The notes: generated by a model from the sequence alone, not told the origin. A stretch of DNA of 64,000 nucleotides from an uncultured Microscilla sp. (GCF_947493425.1 NZ_CANLRP010000003.1:62001-126000); one strand, 5' to 3'. Positions 17,449 to 26,783 are shown, counted from the first letter of the stretch. Numbers and translations: made by a program.

Positions 17449-17844
17449 GAAGTATCGAAAAAATAAGTGACCGATATTGAGGGAGAGGTTTTGGACTGAA
17501 ATGAGGCAGTTTTAGCCAAAAGCAGTGCTCAGCCAACCTTTTTACAGCTTTGGCTGATCAGGAAAAAGTCACTTTTGTCTATCGCTACCAAACAGTATCG
17601 GTACTTTGCTTGTTTAAAAATACCCTGACAGCAGTGCCTCATTGCAGGCAATTGACAGGTGTATATTCTTTTAGTGACAATGTTCAGCATAGGTGTACTG
17701 ATTTTCGTGAAAAGTTTGCTATTCAGGCAAAACCAAAGTGAAAATGGTCAATTATTCTGGAGGGGTTTGCCTGAAGTCCCATTCACGGGACAAGCACGTT
17801 GCTTAACATTAATATTGTATAATCTATTTAAAATTTATAAACTG
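17449..17844. other. Gene-free stretch
   Basis: 396 bases between the YtxH gene and the DUF1573 lipoprotein. An open frame reaches upstream of the DUF1573 start but is not protein-like. The repeat at 17759-17806 is the only recognised element. Confidence 0.5.
17759..17806 (+). repeat. GAGGG...CACGTT repeat family, copy 1
   Basis: 48 bases containing GCCTGAAGTCCC, a hairpin TCCC...GGGA, and AAGCACGTTGCTTA. The second copy is 63246-63293. The two agree at about three quarters of positions, in the same orientation. Confidence 0.7.
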
Positions 17845-18429
17845 ATGAAAAGAAATCTTTTATTGGTAGTTACATTGTTGTGGGCATTTACCGCCTGCGA
17901 CAGCAAGTCAAAAGAGTCACAGACAGAAAATGGTGACACTACTGCAGTAACAGTGGCAGCAGACAACACTAAAGAAAGTGCTGCTAATAACAATACAGAG
18001 AATAACAACAACCAAACTGTTGTATCTACTACTGGTGAGAACAAAACTGAGAGCACCAAATCTACCAACGAAAATGATAATGGCCCTAAAGCCTCTATCA
18101 AGTTTGAGAAAATGACGCACGACTTTGGCGAAATCACCGAAGGAACCGTAGCAAAATATACCTTTAACTTTACCAACAGTGGCGATGTGCCATTGGTGAT
18201 CAAGAGCGCTCGTGGCTCTTGTGGTTGCACGGTACCCGATTGGCCAAAAGAACCCATTGCTCCTGGTAAAACTGGTGAAATCAAAGTTCAATTCAATAGT
18301 CAGGGCAAGCCCGGTACTCAAGCCAAAACTGTAACGCTCACTACCAATACTGCAGCCGGCACAGAAGTATTGAACATCAAAGCGCAGGTAAAAGCAGTGG
18401 CTAAAGTAAACGGACCTGTAAAAAAATAA
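17845..18429 (+). CDS. DUF1573 lipoprotein
   Basis: A predicted lipoprotein of 194 residues. The signal peptide MKRNLLLVVTLLWAFTAC ends at lipidated Cys18. A low-complexity Asn/Thr/Glu linker (about 20-85) spaces it from an immunoglobulin-like DUF1573 domain (about 90-185) with MTHDFGEITEGT and the SCGCTVPDWP motif. DUF1573 proteins are abundant in Bacteroidota, but their function is not established. A surface or periplasmic binding role is an inference. I start at ATG 17845 because it gives the lipoprotein signal. A hairpin at 18448-18469 separates it from yajC. Confidence 0.88.
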   Translation: MKRNLLLVVTLLWAFTACDSKSKESQTENGDTTAVTVAADNTKESAANNNTENNNNQTVVSTTGENKTESTKSTNENDNGPKASIKFEKMTHDFGEITEGTVAKYTFNFTNSGDVPLVIKSARGSCGCTVPDWPKEPIAPGKTGEIKVQFNSQGKPGTQAKTVTLTTNTAAGTEVLNIKAQVKAVAKVNGPVKK

Positions 18430-18447
18430 ATCAGAAAGTTTTTAAAG

Positions 18448-18469
18448 CCTCCTCAGAAACCTGAGGAGG
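18448..18469 (+). terminator. Intercistronic hairpin
   Basis: A perfect 9-bp GC-rich stem (18448-18456 with 18461-18469) with a 4-base loop, 18 bases after the DUF1573 stop. It has only a broken T tract, so partial termination before yajC is likely. Confidence 0.6.
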
Positions 18470-18501
18470 TATTCATTTATATTATAAAATATAGTTAGAA
18501 G

Positions 18502-18840
18502 ATGTTGTTGTTGTTAGAAACGATTTTTTTGCAGGGCAAGGCAGCCAGTGGTGGCAATCCAATGATGTACCAACTATTTTTGATTTTTGGGATTTTGATT
18601 GTTTTTTATTTCTTTATGATCCGTCCCCAACAAAAAAAGCAAAAAGCACAGGCGCAATTTAGAGAAGGGCTCAAAAAAGGTGACAAAGTAGTAACCATTG
18701 GAGGGCTACACGGCACCATTGCTCAAGTAGAAGGAGATGTTTTAACGCTGGAAGTAGGCGAAGGAAAATCTATGAAACTTAAATTTGACGTTAACTCTGT
18801 ATCTGTAGATGCTACCCGTAAGATAGGGGCAAATAACTAA
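18502..18840 (+). CDS. yajC: Sec translocon accessory subunit YajC
   Basis: A small inner-membrane protein that joins SecDF at the Sec translocon. The 112 residues have a single membrane segment (about 21-41, MMYQLFLIFGILIVFYFF), the signature MIRPQQKKQKAQ, and a short SH3-like C-terminal part with GDKVVTIGGLHGTI. Length is normal. It is followed 11 bases later by the YbbR gene, a Bacteroidota arrangement leading to coaE. Confidence 0.93.
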   Translation: MLLLLETIFLQGKAASGGNPMMYQLFLIFGILIVFYFFMIRPQQKKQKAQAQFREGLKKGDKVVTIGGLHGTIAQVEGDVLTLEVGEGKSMKLKFDVNSVSVDATRKIGANN

Positions 18841-18851
18841 GTCCTAAATCA

Positions 18852-19862
18852 ATGTTCCGAAGCATGGTAAATAAACTGGTACAAGCATTCTTACTTTTTC
18901 GCGATAGTAACGCAAAGGTGATAGTTGTATGTTTGTTCTTATCTACTATGCTTTGGTTTACTTTAGAACTCAACAAAGAGCAAAGCATAGAGGTATCGTA
19001 CCCGGTAAGCTTTGAGTACAACGACTCCTTGTTTATTCCCACCACTCCACTCCCCAAACACATTCGTATCATGATCAAAGGCACCGGCTGGCAGGTCTTA
19101 TCCAAGTACTTTGGTATAAGCGGCAAGTCAGTGGTATACGATATCAATGGCATGTTACAAAGTTATGTAGATGGCAGTATCCACAAAAAAACCTATATAT
19201 TACCTGCTTTGCCTCAGAGCCAGGCAAAAATACGCAAATCGCTGGAAACGGTAGAGCTGTTGGGGGTATTGTCAGATACTTTGTCTTTTACCTTTGATCG
19301 TCGCACCAGGCGCACCTTGCCATTAAGCATTTACCATGAAAAAGCATTGGCAGAGGACTTTCAAATAGATGGTAAAGTAACTATAAAGCCTCAGTTTGTG
19401 GTTTTTGAGGGACCCGAAAAAATGGTAAAGAACCTGGCAGACCCTTTTATGCTTGAATTGCCAGAAAAAAATATTAAAACTGCCTATGACAATGAGGTGA
19501 AAATTAACTTGCCTGCCAACCAACAAAAGCTTATTGTTCAGGATAAAAAAACCGCTAAAGTACAGTTTGATGTGGCAAAGTTTATGTCCAAAACATTTAG
19601 AGTACCCATAATGGCCAAAGGGTTCCCTTCCTCTACATCGTTTACATTTTTTAACCGGGAAGTTCAGTTAAAATTCCATTTCAAAGCATCAGACCTGGGG
19701 CAAATAAGACTCAAAGAATTTAAAGTGTATGCAGATTTTAGTGAGCTAAATCCTGCGGACTCTACGATTAAACTTAAGTTGATAAAACCTGCAGTGGTGA
19801 CTGACTATCAGATGGTGCCCAATAAAATCAAGTTAAAGAATGTCGAAAAAAAAGATTCTTAA
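18852..19862 (+). CDS. YbbR-like domain protein
   Basis: The 336 residues have one N-terminal membrane helix (about 22-40, AKVIVVCLFLSTMLWFTLEL), followed by repeated beta-rich YbbR units (about 45-330, with YPVSFEY and SFTFDRR). The domain faces the periplasm. In Firmicutes the relative CdaR regulates the diadenylate cyclase CdaA. No cyclase is present here, so a regulatory role is uncertain. It overlaps coaE by 23 bases, which suggests translational coupling. Confidence 0.85.
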   Translation: MFRSMVNKLVQAFLLFRDSNAKVIVVCLFLSTMLWFTLELNKEQSIEVSYPVSFEYNDSLFIPTTPLPKHIRIMIKGTGWQVLSKYFGISGKSVVYDINGMLQSYVDGSIHKKTYILPALPQSQAKIRKSLETVELLGVLSDTLSFTFDRRTRRTLPLSIYHEKALAEDFQIDGKVTIKPQFVVFEGPEKMVKNLADPFMLELPEKNIKTAYDNEVKINLPANQQKLIVQDKKTAKVQFDVAKFMSKTFRVPIMAKGFPSSTSFTFFNREVQLKFHFKASDLGQIRLKEFKVYADFSELNPADSTIKLKLIKPAVVTDYQMVPNKIKLKNVEKKDS

Positions 19863-20445
19863 AATCGGAATAACTGGTGGGATAGGTTCCGGTAAAAGCA
19901 TCATCTGTCGTATTTTTGGTTGTTTTGGCGTGCCCATATACGATGCCGACAGTAGGGCAAGGTGGATTATGAACAACCACCAAACCTTGCAACAAGAAGT
20001 AACGGCCGAGTTTGGCGCTGAGGCTTATGATAGCCAGGGGCAGCTCAACCGCCCTTATATGGCAAACCAAGTATTTAACGACAGTAACAAAGTGAAAATT
20101 TTGAATCAGTTGGTGCACCCTAAAGTAGGACAAGACTTTGCTGCCTGGGTACAACTTTACCCAAATGCACCCTATTTGCTCAAAGAAGCAGCTTTGATGT
20201 TTGAATCAGGGAGTAATCAGGCACTTGATTATGTGATGACTGTTTTTGCACCTAAAGATGTGAGAATCAAGCGGGTATTACAGCGCGACCCTCAACGGTC
20301 GGAGGAACAGGTAAAAGCCATATTTGGCAAGCAACTTGCAGAAGAGGAAAAAATAAAACGTGCTGATTTTGTGGTATACAATGACGATCAACAAATGGTT
20401 TTGCCGCAAGTTGTACGGTTGCACGAGCAATTCTTGAATCTATGA
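19840..20445 (+). CDS. coaE: Dephospho-CoA kinase
   Basis: Catalyses the last step of coenzyme A synthesis, ATP-dependent phosphorylation of dephospho-CoA at the 3'-hydroxyl. The 201 residues show the P-loop GGIGSGKS (13-20), the CoaE motif DADSRARWIM (about 36-45) and the later RVLQRDPQRS lid. Length is standard. The ATG lies inside the 3' end of the YbbR gene, and the stop overlaps the next ATG as ATGA. Confidence 0.95.
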   Translation: MSKKKILKIGITGGIGSGKSIICRIFGCFGVPIYDADSRARWIMNNHQTLQQEVTAEFGAEAYDSQGQLNRPYMANQVFNDSNKVKILNQLVHPKVGQDFAAWVQLYPNAPYLLKEAALMFESGSNQALDYVMTVFAPKDVRIKRVLQRDPQRSEEQVKAIFGKQLAEEEKIKRADFVVYNDDQQMVLPQVVRLHEQFLNL

Positions 20446-20885
20446 ACGCAAAATTTCTTTTATTTTCTAACCTCCTGATTACGTTTTTTTTAATGGGGCT
20501 TATTTGGCTGGTACAAATGGTACAATACCCTGGATTTGCCAAAGTAGGAGCCGAGGCTTTTCATACCTACCATCAACTACACGTAGAGCATATTGCCTGG
20601 GTGGTGGCGGTGCCTATGGTGCTAGAGCTATTGCTTGCTTTGGGTATGCTTTTTATTCGCCCCAGCCAATTAGACTTAATACTAAGTGTTCTTTTGTTTC
20701 TTTTGGTAGGTGCTACCTGGGTCATTACTTTTTTTGTGGCCATGCCTTACCATGATCAATTGGCAAGCCAAGGTTTTGACGCTGAAATTATTCAAAAATT
20801 AATCAATATCAACTGGGTACGCACAGCAGCCTGGACACTGCGTGGCGGTATTCTGGCTTTTATTGTGTATCGGGTGTGGCATTAA
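20442..20885 (+). CDS. Four-helix membrane protein of unknown function
   Basis: The 147 residues have four hydrophobic segments (about 5-25, 50-72, 80-100 and 125-145). QYPGFAKVG and HVEHIAWVVAVPM lie between the first two, with conserved-looking His residues. The layout resembles DUF1772-type small membrane proteins, but I cannot confirm the family. It starts at an ATGA overlap with coaE, so it is translationally coupled and the last gene of the nusB-coaE run. Confidence 0.7.
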   Translation: MNAKFLLFSNLLITFFLMGLIWLVQMVQYPGFAKVGAEAFHTYHQLHVEHIAWVVAVPMVLELLLALGMLFIRPSQLDLILSVLLFLLVGATWVITFFVAMPYHDQLASQGFDAEIIQKLININWVRTAAWTLRGGILAFIVYRVWH

Positions 20886-20894
20886 AGCCTGATA

Positions 20895-20916
20895 GTAGGG
20901 GCAGCCTTGCCCCTAC
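20895..20916 (+). terminator. Hairpin after the coaE operon
   Basis: A perfect 9-bp stem (GTAGGGGCA with TGCCCCTAC), 10 bases after the last stop of the operon. No U tract follows, so it may protect the 3' end rather than terminate. Confidence 0.45.
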
Positions 20917-20936
20917 AAAATACTGAACCTTCATTA

Positions 20937-20970
20937 TTGCATATCAGTTTAAAATAAAAAGTTAGATTTG
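20937..20970 (+). promoter_or_regulatory. Candidate promoter of the TPR-CHAT array
   Basis: TTG at 20937-20939, a 23-base spacer, and TAGATTTG at 20963-20970 fit the Bacteroidota TTG-N17-23-TAnnTTTG pattern exactly. It would start a leader of about 260 bases that includes the palindromic element before the first CHAT gene. Confidence 0.45.
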
Positions 20971-21002
20971 TGTGTAAACTACCCAAAACTCATCTTATGA
21001 GT

Positions 21003-21210
21003 TTGTTTACTCTACCCTACTATTTTTCGCCCTGATTTGTGTCTTCACAAATCAAACCACCCACAACCTTAAAAAACGACTTATTTTAGGGTTTCGATCG
21101 GTTGGTGAAGACACGCAACCGAGGCGGGGACGGTACTTTAAAAACCGAAGCTACAGTTTTACTGTGCTGAGCTCAGCGAAGTTAAAAACTGGGTAGAGTA
21201 GGGTTTGTTA
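21003..21210. repeat. Palindromic element with CCGAAGCTACAG repeat, copy B
   Basis: CTCTACCC (21010-21017) pairs with GGGTAGAG (21191-21198) at the ends, and an inner GTGTCTTCAC (21040-21049) pairs with GTGAAGACAC (21105-21114). The repeat core at 21143-21181 matches copies at 4726-4765 and 42095-42135, with GAGCTCAGCGAAG shared exactly with the latter. It fills most of the 348-bp gap before the CHAT array. Confidence 0.6.
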
Positions 21211-21233
21211 CTACGACCTGATAATTTATTTTA

Positions 21234-24176
21234 ATGAGCGCAAGTATTCAAACATTCTTTTTCACCTTATTTTTTACTTTTTCCCTTGCCTTTCATCTTC
21301 AGGCAACCCCTGCGGACAGTCTCCAGGCACACCTTTATTGTAAAAAAGCCGATTCTTTGATGCAACATAACCGATATGTAGCCGCTATGTTGTTTTGGGA
21401 CAAAGCCGCCGCAATGTATGCGCAAAGCCTGCGTTGGCAAAATCACCTCAATTGTCAAAATAAGGCAACTGAGTGTTGGTGGCGTTTGGGTAAATTAACC
21501 GAAGCCCGCAAGCTTGCCAACAAAGTAATAAAAATGAGTGACGCATATTTAGGCCCTGGGCATTTGGTGGCCTCAGTTGCTTACAATCATTTGGGGGTAG
21601 TAGACCAAATGAGCGGCCAATATGTAGAAGCCATCGTGCACCATCAACAGGCGCTCATTATGCAGAAAAAAGCGCTGGGAATCAATGCAATACATCCCGA
21701 AATAGCCAACACCTACCGCAACCTGGGCGCTGTATCGAGGGTAGTACACAGGTATTACAAAGCAGAGGAGTATTTATTAAAATCTATTGCTATAGCGCGT
21801 ACATTGTATGGGGAGGCAGCCGCAATGGTAGGATTAGGCTACCATTACCTGGGCACTGTTTTTCATAGCAAATATGCCTATAGTCAGGCGTTGGATTATT
21901 ATTATAAAGCCACTGATATTTATCAAAAACAACTCCCCATAAACCATAGCTATCAGGCAGACAACTACCATAGTATGGGGCAAGCCCTGCAGCAACAAGG
22001 CAAATACTTAAGCGCGCGTATTGCGTTTGAAAAAGCATTGAAAATATACCGCAAAATATACAAGGTAGCGCATCCTTCTATAGCCTTGGTGTTGAATAGC
22101 CTGGCGCAGTCTTACCAAAAAGGACGCCAGTATAAAGCAGCCCGGCAGCATCACCAGCAAGCCCTGCAAATGTATAAGACCATATACGGAGACGCACACC
22201 CCGACATTGCCCAAACTTACCTCGACCTGGGCAGTGTACTCATCTCACAAACGAACAAAAACTACCCGTTGGCTCTCCAGTATTTTGACAAAGCCCGTGG
22301 CATGCAAATGAGGCTATACGGCGACCGTCACCCAATATTGGCAAAAAACTATGTGTATACCGGATTGGCCTATTTTCAACAAAATAAATATCAACTGGCG
22401 TTGTGGTGGTTTCAGAAAAGCCTGGTAGTAAACGTGTACAACTTCAAAGATACAACCCTGTATACCAATCCACCTTTGACCTACTATTTTAACCGTAAAT
22501 TTTTGTTGAAAGCCTTACGTTTCAAGGCTGAAAGTCTGCATTACCTGGCTACCCAAGGTAAAAACAAACAACAATTATTGCTTGCCCTGGAAACCTGGCG
22601 CCTGTGCGACCATTTGGCAGACCGGATGCAGTTTGACCAACAAAACCGATTAGACCAATTGCTTGCCGAAGAGCGTAACCAAAGCATTTACCAAAAAGCT
22701 TTTTTGATAAGTGCCCAAATAGCTTTGTCTTACCCCAAGGGCACTGCTTTGCGCCAAAAGTTTGTTACCGAAGCCTTTTATTTTTCCGAAAAGAGCAAAT
22801 CGCAAGTATTGCGCAAGTCTATGTCGGAGCTGGAAAACCAACGAAAAAACCTGGTGGCAGATACCCTGAGGCAAAAAGACTTAAGCTATAGACAACAAAT
22901 TGCTTTTTTTGAGCAAAAGCTGGCGCAACGCTCCCAAGGCATGCAGGCACAAAACTACCGTAATCAATTATTTAAGGTAAAACAGAGCTATCGCCAATGG
23001 GCAACCGCCTTAAAAAAACAATATCCCCGATTACATGCCCTGCGCAATAAAGCAAACCTTGCCACCTTGCGGCAAATTCAAAGCCGTTTGTACTCTAAAA
23101 CTGCCGTGGTAGCCTATACAATGGCCACCGAGCAAAGTTATGCCTTTGTGATTACAGCGTCAAAGGTACGCCTGATTCGTTTAGGAAGTACCGCCCGGCT
23201 TACTGCCTTGATCAACGATTTCTACAACGACATTCAAAACGAAAACCCCATGGGGTCATTTGTCAAAGCAAGCCATCAATTGTACCTTGCCCTGATGCGC
23301 CCACTCATTCCTTATTTGGCGTACCAAAACGAGTTGGTGATTACAGAACCTACCCTATTGAGTGTGCCTATGGAAGCCCTTATTATGCGTAAGCCCCCCC
23401 GTTGGCTGATTCAAAAAGGACAGTTCAACGCCTTGCAATACCTCAACCATCGTTTTCAAATTCACTACCATTATTCGGCAAGCTTGTGGTGGCTCAACCA
23501 AAGCGGGCAGACCCACCACCGCCCATTGGCACCAGTAAAGTTTTACGGGTTTGCGCCGTTTAATCAAAAACTGCCCGCCAACAGCAGCGATGAGCAGTTG
23601 CCCAATAGTGGGCTTGAGATCAAGGCCATTGCCCAATTGTTCAAAAACAGGCGGCAAGCCAGCTATACCTATTTGTCTACCCAGGCCACCTTGGGGCAGT
23701 TTGTAAATAGCCTGCAAGAAATGCCCGATACCGAAGACGTTGCCCACATATTGCACATTGCCAGCCACAGTACCGCCAACCTCAACGAAGATCGCTTGGC
23801 GCGCATCCACTTTGCCCCTCAGCCCCAAGCCGACTCTACCTATTTGTATGCCGAAAGTATTTATTATTTGCCGCTCAAGGCGCAATTGGTGGTGTTGAGC
23901 AGTTGCGAGTCGGGGGTGGGCAAGTTTGTACCGGGCGAAGGGGTGATGTCTTTGGCGCGGGGTTTTTTGCACGCAGGCGCCAAAAGCGTGATTTCGTCGT
24001 TGTGGGAAGCCGACGATTACTACACCAAAAAACTCATGGTGTTGCTCTACCAAAACATATTGTATCGCCGAAAAAACTATACCCAGGCGCTACATGCTGC
24101 CAAAAACCAGCTCATTGCCCAAGAGCCGTATTTGCACCCCAAATATTGGAGCAATTTTATATTGATTGGACGATAA
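21234..24176 (+). CDS. Exported TPR-CHAT protein 1
   Basis: A predicted caspase-like cysteine protease of 980 residues. A Sec signal peptide occupies about 1-25 (ending near QATPADS). Many 42-residue TPR units of the Kinesin-light-chain type fill about 30-400, such as HHQQALIMQKKALG and YNHLGVVDQMSG. A helical linker (about 430-610) leads to the CHAT domain (about 650-980). The dyad is His845 in IASHSTAN and Cys891 in LSSCESGVG. CHAT proteins in general cleave proteins or act as scaffolds. Here export to the periplasm is predicted, and no T9SS sorting domain is seen. It is the longest and most diverged member of the array, yet its catalytic block is nearly identical in DNA to copies 3 and 4. 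Confidence 0.85.
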   Translation: MSASIQTFFFTLFFTFSLAFHLQATPADSLQAHLYCKKADSLMQHNRYVAAMLFWDKAAAMYAQSLRWQNHLNCQNKATECWWRLGKLTEARKLANKVIKMSDAYLGPGHLVASVAYNHLGVVDQMSGQYVEAIVHHQQALIMQKKALGINAIHPEIANTYRNLGAVSRVVHRYYKAEEYLLKSIAIARTLYGEAAAMVGLGYHYLGTVFHSKYAYSQALDYYYKATDIYQKQLPINHSYQADNYHSMGQALQQQGKYLSARIAFEKALKIYRKIYKVAHPSIALVLNSLAQSYQKGRQYKAARQHHQQALQMYKTIYGDAHPDIAQTYLDLGSVLISQTNKNYPLALQYFDKARGMQMRLYGDRHPILAKNYVYTGLAYFQQNKYQLALWWFQKSLVVNVYNFKDTTLYTNPPLTYYFNRKFLLKALRFKAESLHYLATQGKNKQQLLLALETWRLCDHLADRMQFDQQNRLDQLLAEERNQSIYQKAFLISAQIALSYPKGTALRQKFVTEAFYFSEKSKSQVLRKSMSELENQRKNLVADTLRQKDLSYRQQIAFFEQKLAQRSQGMQAQNYRNQLFKVKQSYRQWATALKKQYPRLHALRNKANLATLRQIQSRLYSKTAVVAYTMATEQSYAFVITASKVRLIRLGSTARLTALINDFYNDIQNENPMGSFVKASHQLYLALMRPLIPYLAYQNELVITEPTLLSVPMEALIMRKPPRWLIQKGQFNALQYLNHRFQIHYHYSASLWWLNQSGQTHHRPLAPVKFYGFAPFNQKLPANSSDEQLPNSGLEIKAIAQLFKNRRQASYTYLSTQATLGQFVNSLQEMPDTEDVAHILHIASHSTANLNEDRLARIHFAPQPQADSTYLYAESIYYLPLKAQLVVLSSCESGVGKFVPGEGVMSLARGFLHAGAKSVISSLWEADDYYTKKLMVLLYQNILYRRKNYTQALHAAKNQLIAQEPYLHPKYWSNFILIGR

Positions 24177-24185
24177 ACCAACAAG

Positions 24186-26783
24186 ATGCACTATATGAAA
24201 ACCTGGATTATTTTTTTACTCGTTCTTTTATCATTCAATGCCACTTATGGGCAGACCAAAGTGGATACCTTAGAGGCGCATCGGTTGTTTGAGGAAGGGA
24301 AGAAGCTATACTTTGCTTATAAAATACATAGTGCTTTGCAGAAATTTCAAAAATCTGTTGAAATATTTAAAAACCAAGGTTTTGAGGTGAGTTATGCAAG
24401 GTGTTTACTATATCAATTGTATTGCTATGGACTTATTCGCACCTATAATCATAAAATAATACTACTTTCTGAGGAAGCTTTAAAATTATTCAGAAAACGA
24501 AGGAATCGTTTAGGTTTGGCAAAAATATATAGTGTCATGGGAGCTTATTATTATAGCTCAGGGATAGATACTGACAAAGCATTATACTATAACCAAAAAT
24601 CTGTGGCAATTTATCAAAATAGCGATTATAAAATGAGTGTGAATGTAGCTTGGTTGTGGAACAGGATAGGTCATATCTATGTGGATCAAAAAAAATACAA
24701 GAAAGCCATTACTTGTTTTGAAAAAAGCCACCAAATACTGCAAAAGTTGTTGCCCGCAGGAGATGCTCGCTTGGGTTACTACTTTGGGAATATGAGTAGG
24801 TGTTTTCGGGCGCAGAAAAAATATAATGTGGCAATTAAATATTTACAACAAGCAGGCAAGTACAATAAAGGAAGGAGGGAGGGGCACTACACCAATATAG
24901 GGTATTTATACTTCTTTCAAAATAAGTTACTATTAAGCGAGCAGTATTACCGGAAGGCGCTTGCGATAGCCAAAAAGCGTTATAAAGGAAGACATCAAAA
25001 TATAGGGAGTATTTACGGTAAATTAGCTCGTTTATCCATTGAAAAAAAGAACTATTTGGCAGCATTAAAACTTGTACAAAAAGGACTTAGCCATGTAGTG
25101 AACCACTCTATAGATACGCTCGATATTTATCAACACTCTACTGCTGAAAATAATAAAAACGTCTTAAGACATTCAATCTTGCTTCGTTATAAAGCCCAAG
25201 CCTTTTCTTTAATTTCTGATAACCTGAAAGACCTCCAAGCTTCTTTGTACAGTTATCAATTGTATGATAGCATAACCATAAAAATACAACCTCAGAGCAG
25301 CCATCGAAACTATCATTTTTCCCAAAAGATATACCCCGAAGCCATTCAAGTCTGCCAACGGTTGTACACCAAAACCCAAGACAAAAAATACCAACACCTG
25401 GCGTTTTATTTTGCCCAACGGAGTCACGCGAATGTGTTGGGCAAATCTTTGCACGCTCGCCGGGCTAAAGTAATGGTGCGTTTGCCCGATTCTTTGATCA
25501 ATCAAGAGTTGTATTTGAAACAACAGCGGGCGTATTACCAACAAAAAGCACTGAAAGCAAGTAACGCAACGCAAAAAACAGCCTACCAGGATTCGGTGTT
25601 CAGGATGATACGCCAACAAGACGTGCTCAGTGAGGTGTACGCCCAAAAGTTTCCCAAATATTACCGTTTACGGTTTCAGAGCCAACCTGCTACTGTGCCC
25701 CAAATCCAGCAAAAACTAGACAGCCAATCGGTGGTATTGAGCTATGTTTGGGGCAAGGCACAAAGCCACGTATTGGCCATTACCCATAATGATTTTAAAA
25801 TATACACCTTACCTCCCGAAAAACAGGTAACCGCTGTGCTCAATGCTTACTACAATGCCTTACAACAGGAACAACGCCTGCAAAGTTTTGCCCGCAAGAG
25901 CTATCAAGCCTATCAGTGTTTGTTGGCACCCTTGCAAAAGTTATTGCGTACCAAGCAAAAAATAATAGTGACCAACCCTACCTTGCTGAGTGTGCCCCTC
26001 GAAGCCCTGGTGACCCAACCCTATCAACCTGATTGGCGGGCTTTTGGTCAGTTGCCTTACTTGGCAAAACAACATAGCTTGAGTTATCATTACTCGGCGA
26101 GCTTGTGGTGGCAAAACAAGCGTAGCTCCTCTTTGTCTGCCCAGCGCCGCCTCCATTTTGCAGGTTTTGCACCATTTAGTGGAGGTAAAGGGCAAGTCAT
26201 GACCACCCGTGCCAACGAGGGCCTATTGCCCGAAAGCAAAGTAGAAGTAAGTACGGTCTATAACTTTTTTAAACAACAAAAACACGATGCGGCCGCTTAT
26301 TTGTCTAAGGCGGCTACCCGCCGGGAGTTTTTAAGCCAGGTGAGCAAATTGGATATATTGCACATTGCCAGCCACAGCACCGCCAACCTTCGCGAGGCAC
26401 GTTTGGCGCGCATTCACTTTGCTCCTCAGCCCCAGGCAGATTCTACCTATTTGTATGCCGAGAGCATTTACTATTTGCCACTCAAGGCGCAATTGGTGGT
26501 ATTGAGCAGTTGTGAATCGGGGGTAGGCAAGTTTGAGGCAGGCGAGGGGGTCATGTCTTTGGCGCGGGGCTTTTTGCACGCGGGTGCCCAAAGCGTGGTT
26601 TCGTCGTTGTGGGAGGCCGATGATGTCTACACCAAAAAACTGATGATTTTGTTTTATAATCAAGCCTTGTTCAACCAACAGCCTTACAGCTACGCGCTGA
26701 GCCTTGCTAAACGCCAGCTACTCGACAAAGAACCCCCGCTACACCCCAAATACTGGAGCAGTTTTATATTGATTGGACGATAA
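24186..26783 (+). CDS. Exported TPR-CHAT protein 2
   Basis: The 865 residues start at ATG 24186, or at the second Met (24195) that opens the signal peptide MKTWIIFLLVLLSFNATYGQ. TPR-like helices (about 25-340) include YYNQKSVAIYQNSDYK and YYRKALAIAKKRYKG. A conserved helical stretch (about 370-500, QRSHANVLGKSLHARR) joins the CHAT domain (about 530-865). His730 and Cys776 form the predicted dyad. The gene follows copy 1 by 9 bases and was very likely transcribed with it. Its N-terminal half is close to copy 3, while residues around 620-700 are almost identical in DNA to copy 4. The target and trigger are unknown. Confidence 0.85.
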   Translation: MHYMKTWIIFLLVLLSFNATYGQTKVDTLEAHRLFEEGKKLYFAYKIHSALQKFQKSVEIFKNQGFEVSYARCLLYQLYCYGLIRTYNHKIILLSEEALKLFRKRRNRLGLAKIYSVMGAYYYSSGIDTDKALYYNQKSVAIYQNSDYKMSVNVAWLWNRIGHIYVDQKKYKKAITCFEKSHQILQKLLPAGDARLGYYFGNMSRCFRAQKKYNVAIKYLQQAGKYNKGRREGHYTNIGYLYFFQNKLLLSEQYYRKALAIAKKRYKGRHQNIGSIYGKLARLSIEKKNYLAALKLVQKGLSHVVNHSIDTLDIYQHSTAENNKNVLRHSILLRYKAQAFSLISDNLKDLQASLYSYQLYDSITIKIQPQSSHRNYHFSQKIYPEAIQVCQRLYTKTQDKKYQHLAFYFAQRSHANVLGKSLHARRAKVMVRLPDSLINQELYLKQQRAYYQQKALKASNATQKTAYQDSVFRMIRQQDVLSEVYAQKFPKYYRLRFQSQPATVPQIQQKLDSQSVVLSYVWGKAQSHVLAITHNDFKIYTLPPEKQVTAVLNAYYNALQQEQRLQSFARKSYQAYQCLLAPLQKLLRTKQKIIVTNPTLLSVPLEALVTQPYQPDWRAFGQLPYLAKQHSLSYHYSASLWWQNKRSSSLSAQRRLHFAGFAPFSGGKGQVMTTRANEGLLPESKVEVSTVYNFFKQQKHDAAAYLSKAATRREFLSQVSKLDILHIASHSTANLREARLARIHFAPQPQADSTYLYAESIYYLPLKAQLVVLSSCESGVGKFEAGEGVMSLARGFLHAGAQSVVSSLWEADDVYTKKLMILFYNQALFNQQPYSYALSLAKRQLLDKEPPLHPKYWSSFILIGR

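Noticed and set aside
23355-24053. Long minus-strand frame (232 codons) inside CHAT gene 1, with relatives inside copies 2-4
   Set aside because: It is conserved only because the sense-strand DNA is conserved. The composition is that of an antisense shadow.
25209-25646. 145-codon minus-strand frame in CHAT copy 2, repeated in copy 4
   Set aside because: Antisense of the conserved linker region, with no independent signals.
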